Below are positions 61,250-64,000 of a stretch of DNA of 64,000 nt, piece after piece. The notes beneath the pieces were generated by a model. That model did no database searches and was not told the DNA's origin. It saw only the letters and a list, made by a program, of their open reading frames with translations. Numbering within the stretch: the stretch's first letter is position 1; every line of letters begins with the position of its first letter. Origin of the DNA: Amphiura filiformis (Eukaryota > Echinodermata > Ophiuroidea > Amphilepidida > Amphiuridae); the NCBI RefSeq assembly GCF_039555335.1, contig NW_027305498.1, positions 62,001 to 126,000 on the forward strand, in the 5' to 3' direction. A program made the translations under genes and the position numbers.

Positions 61250-63053
61250 ATTCCAAACTTTTGTCCATGACTGTAGTATACAAACAGAATTGTAGTAATG
61301 GGACCCGTAATGAGTACGGCTACGGGTACACAATCAACACTTCGTTTTGTACTGCAATTTGCTAGATTTATTGTGATACTTTACTACAACAAACGTCATT
61401 CTGATTGTCTCTTTACCTTAAAACCATTAAAGATTTCTGACAGTAAACTCCCCTTAATTTAATTTTGTTTTTGAAATCAAATATTATACAAATATTGACA
61501 GCTAATGAGGGAAATGGTGCAAAATACCTACCTGAAGGGACTGGGGACAGTGGGCCTACAATCTTCCCGAGAACAAAGGGAAAATAGTAGGCTCACAGTT
61601 TCCAGTTAACGAGAACATAGAGAATAGGTATTCATGACATTCTGCATCATTTCACGACTACAGAGCAGCTGATATTTGTTTAATACAACACATGGAATAT
61701 TTCTGGATACTGTCGTTATAAAATTACAATTTCGTAAGCTTCCGATCGTGTCCAAGAATGATGCTTTTAAAAAACGTTGCACTTTTCAACATCACATACA
61801 TTTAAACATTCACAATATCAATGTTATGATTGATTGAATTGTTTTTTTTTCTTTCACCTTTTGACTCTGATCCCTCAGTCACACATGCAACTAGCCTTTA
61901 ATGAAACCCAATGACGTTTTGACGTAAAGTTTTTAATTAGCAGTTGTTTCAAAATGATAAAATTATTAGGAAGTAGAAATGGGTTATCCACGCATATGTT
62001 TGACCAAAGTGTTGAATAAAACATCAACTGGGCCTCAAGGAAGAACAGATGATTAATTGTGTTTTCAACTGATTGAGTGTCCCAGGTTAAAGAAGAAATA
62101 AAACAAACAAACAAACAAACAAACATCTTGCATCTTAATCTAAATTAAAACATTATTTCAACTCCTAAACTGATTTTACCATTTTGGAAACACCAGCGGA
62201 ATGAGAACAAATAAAACTCCATACATGCATGTCAATGAATCATTGTTTGATACTGAATTGATCACATTGATATCGAGAACATGTTTGTACATTACATGTA
62301 TATGGTGAATAGTGCAACTATTTCTGAAAGTATCATTTTTAAAAAATGTCATTATTTTGACCAAGGAAAAATGATTCAAAGGTTTTAAAATTGTTGACAA
62401 ACTATGACAAGTTATGCAAATAAATATTTTGTAATTTTAAAGGGAGGGGTATATCTAACATTGCATACGTGTATTTTTAAGTTCATTAAAGTATGTTGAT
62501 TGACGTATGGGCTGTAGCTAGCGTTTATAGTCAGGCAGCACTTGTATTCTACTTTACAAATTTGGCCTAGTTTGATTTTTCACTTGTATACGTTCAGTGA
62601 CATCACAAGGAACAACTTTAAACTTGGTGTCAAATTTTGTTTACTGAGTGAGGGCGCTTTTTCAAAATGGCCGCCAAAATCATTAAAATCATTTAAAAGT
62701 TTGGTATTCATCATTACATGACATCATTTAAAGGGAAAACATGCTCTAATTGGATTGGAAGTTTGTGTTTTGTAAGTCAAACAGGAATCCTATACGTTCA
62801 TAACTCTATGCACCAGCAAAATACACATTGTATTATTTAGGCTTTGAAGTCTTGAAAGGGATCATATTCCTTTATTTGAATGCTTTATGTAACATTTACA
62901 AGGTTTGTAAAACACATGAAAAGGTAAGGAATATAAGTAGTGATCTTAGTACACTTCTTTCACATCTATCATCATTAGCATCTAGCAATATATGATAATC
63001 CTATACAAAAAAATAGTCATAAACTAGCAACTCGTACGCAGTGAGTGGAAGAA
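61250..63053. other. no gene recognised
   Basis: AT-rich sequence with a (CAAA)n run near 62104-62124. A caaaatggccgccaaaa word at about 62663 recalls words in the 3825-8702 palindrome. No coding feature. Confidence 0.4.
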
Positions 63054-63440
63054 TGTGATTCTCAATTGTTACACCTACAACTCATTCGCAAGCATTGGAT
63101 CTGATCACCCAGTTATTACAGCAAAAGTAGAACGTCTCAGCTTGGAATCAAATGGCAAGACACTCCACGGAAGATCAGGTACAACTGGAATGTTTTGTAA
63201 CAGGACACGCAACTACACGTACAAGACATGTATGCAGTTTAAGTACGGAATAGATTCAGTGCCTTACAACATAATAAAGGTGAATATGACGAAGATGTTA
63301 CATCCCCTGTGACATATTAATGCTGCATACAACTTGAGCAAGCAGGGAGGTTACAAAGAGGTGTTACCAAAGGCTCCAAGACGTCACAAGGGGATACTCT
63401 GGAGTGATGCCAGAATTCAGAGTGCTCGGAATTAAGTGCC
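63054..63440 (+). pseudogene. LINE endonuclease C-terminal fragment, decayed
   Basis: Reads NCYTYNSFASIGSDHPVITAKVERLSLESNGKT and then, in changing frames with stops, WNVL, VRNRFSAL, PRRHKGILWSDARIQS. The SDH motif, followed by a strand and basic stretch, then W(N/S).L and RN(R/K)F, matches the end of LINE apurinic endonucleases and the following linker. It is a different family from the CR1/L2-like copy at 14.8 kb. Several frame breaks occur; no reverse transcriptase is visible before the window ends. Confidence 0.6.
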
Positions 63441-64000
63441 CTGTTGGGTACTGCAATTTGAAGATATCATATATTGCTATATATTATATGCTAAATGATT
63501 ATCAATGTGAAAGATGTGTACCAATATCAATACTTGCATTCCTTACTTTTTAAATTGTTATAAGTGTTTTCCATTTGCACTGATAATATTTATCATGATT
63601 ATTAGGTACAAGAATGGCAACTACAATCCCTAAAAAAAATGTGTTCGAACACCCACTGTAATTCCCATGTTCATCTTAGTATAGTGCGCACGCTATATGA
63701 GTCACTGGAAACTAAGAATTATAATAGAGTTCTCTCAATGTTCATCTTAAGCATATCCCCTCCCCTTTCCCCACCAATCAATGTTGGGAGAAGATATGGT
63801 GAAGATGAGCATATTGGGTATGCCAACATTGTACGGGGGGTAGAAGGAGGACCATTTCCAACGAGGCCTTTAAAGTGTTCGAACAATTTTTTCTAATATT
63901 GTAGCTTGCGCCGTTGGCACATTGTTTATATTCTGTGTTATATCGTCCACAACAAATAGGCTGTACTGTCGGCCTATTTACTTTTGACATACTGTACAGG
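63441..64000. other. no gene recognised to window end
   Basis: Short words gtgttcgaac recur at about 63642 and 63876. Nothing else is supported. Confidence 0.4.

Overview
The window looks like a stretch of an invertebrate deuterostome genome, most likely an echinoderm or another ambulacrarian. The clues are Notch/fibropellin-like EGF exons with GT-AG junctions, AT-rich introns, CR1/L2-type, Penelope-type, Tc1, hAT-like and piggyBac-like repeats, and frequent taggcct words. This is inference from style; no species can be named. Nothing bacterial (operons, Shine-Dalgarno sites, CRISPR) is present.

Host coding content is small. Three exons on the minus strand (14146-14370, 2951-3175, 641-865, in transcript order) are each exactly 225 bp, each phase 1-1, and each encodes two calcium-binding EGF modules. 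They belong to one extracellular or membrane EGF-repeat gene that crosses the left part of the window. A fourth phase 1-1 minus-strand exon candidate (49180-49446, 267 bp) encodes an unrecognised cysteine-containing module and could be an upstream exon of the same gene.

Almost everything else is mobile or repeated DNA. (a) 1-14.4 kb: introns with a TA-flanked MITE, a Penelope-type GIY-YIG remnant, a 4.9-kb near-palindrome (3825-8702) carrying inverted copies of a PIN/XPG-like multicopy gene, a tRNA-like SINE head and TTAA-flanked MITEs. (b) 14.8-18.26 kb and 42.12-43.66 kb: one frameshifted CR1/L2-like LINE in antisense to the EGF gene, apparently split in its 3' UTR. (c) 18.27-42.12 kb: a ~24-kb fold-back structure. 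Its arms are tandem arrays of a 47-bp satellite around a ~2.2-kb spacer, and its ~9.8-kb loop is a tandem array of a ~1.47-kb complex repeat that itself contains two 47-bp units. A hAT-like MITE with a perfect 8-bp target duplication sits in one loop monomer. (d) 43.7-64 kb: a ~2.35-kb TTA-flanked element with a TTAA fold-back MITE inside it, the exon candidate, more MITEs, a dead Tc1 transposase, a ~146-bp tandem repeat region and a degraded LINE endonuclease piece.

The most notable object is the giant satellite fold-back. It recalls the fold-back (FB) elements of flies and the TU elements of sea urchins, whose long inverted repeats are built of short tandem units, but it is much larger and shows no transposase. 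Nesting (intron > LINE > fold-back > hAT MITE) gives a relative age order. Large inverted repeats can be assembly artefacts; the clear divergence between arms argues against that here.
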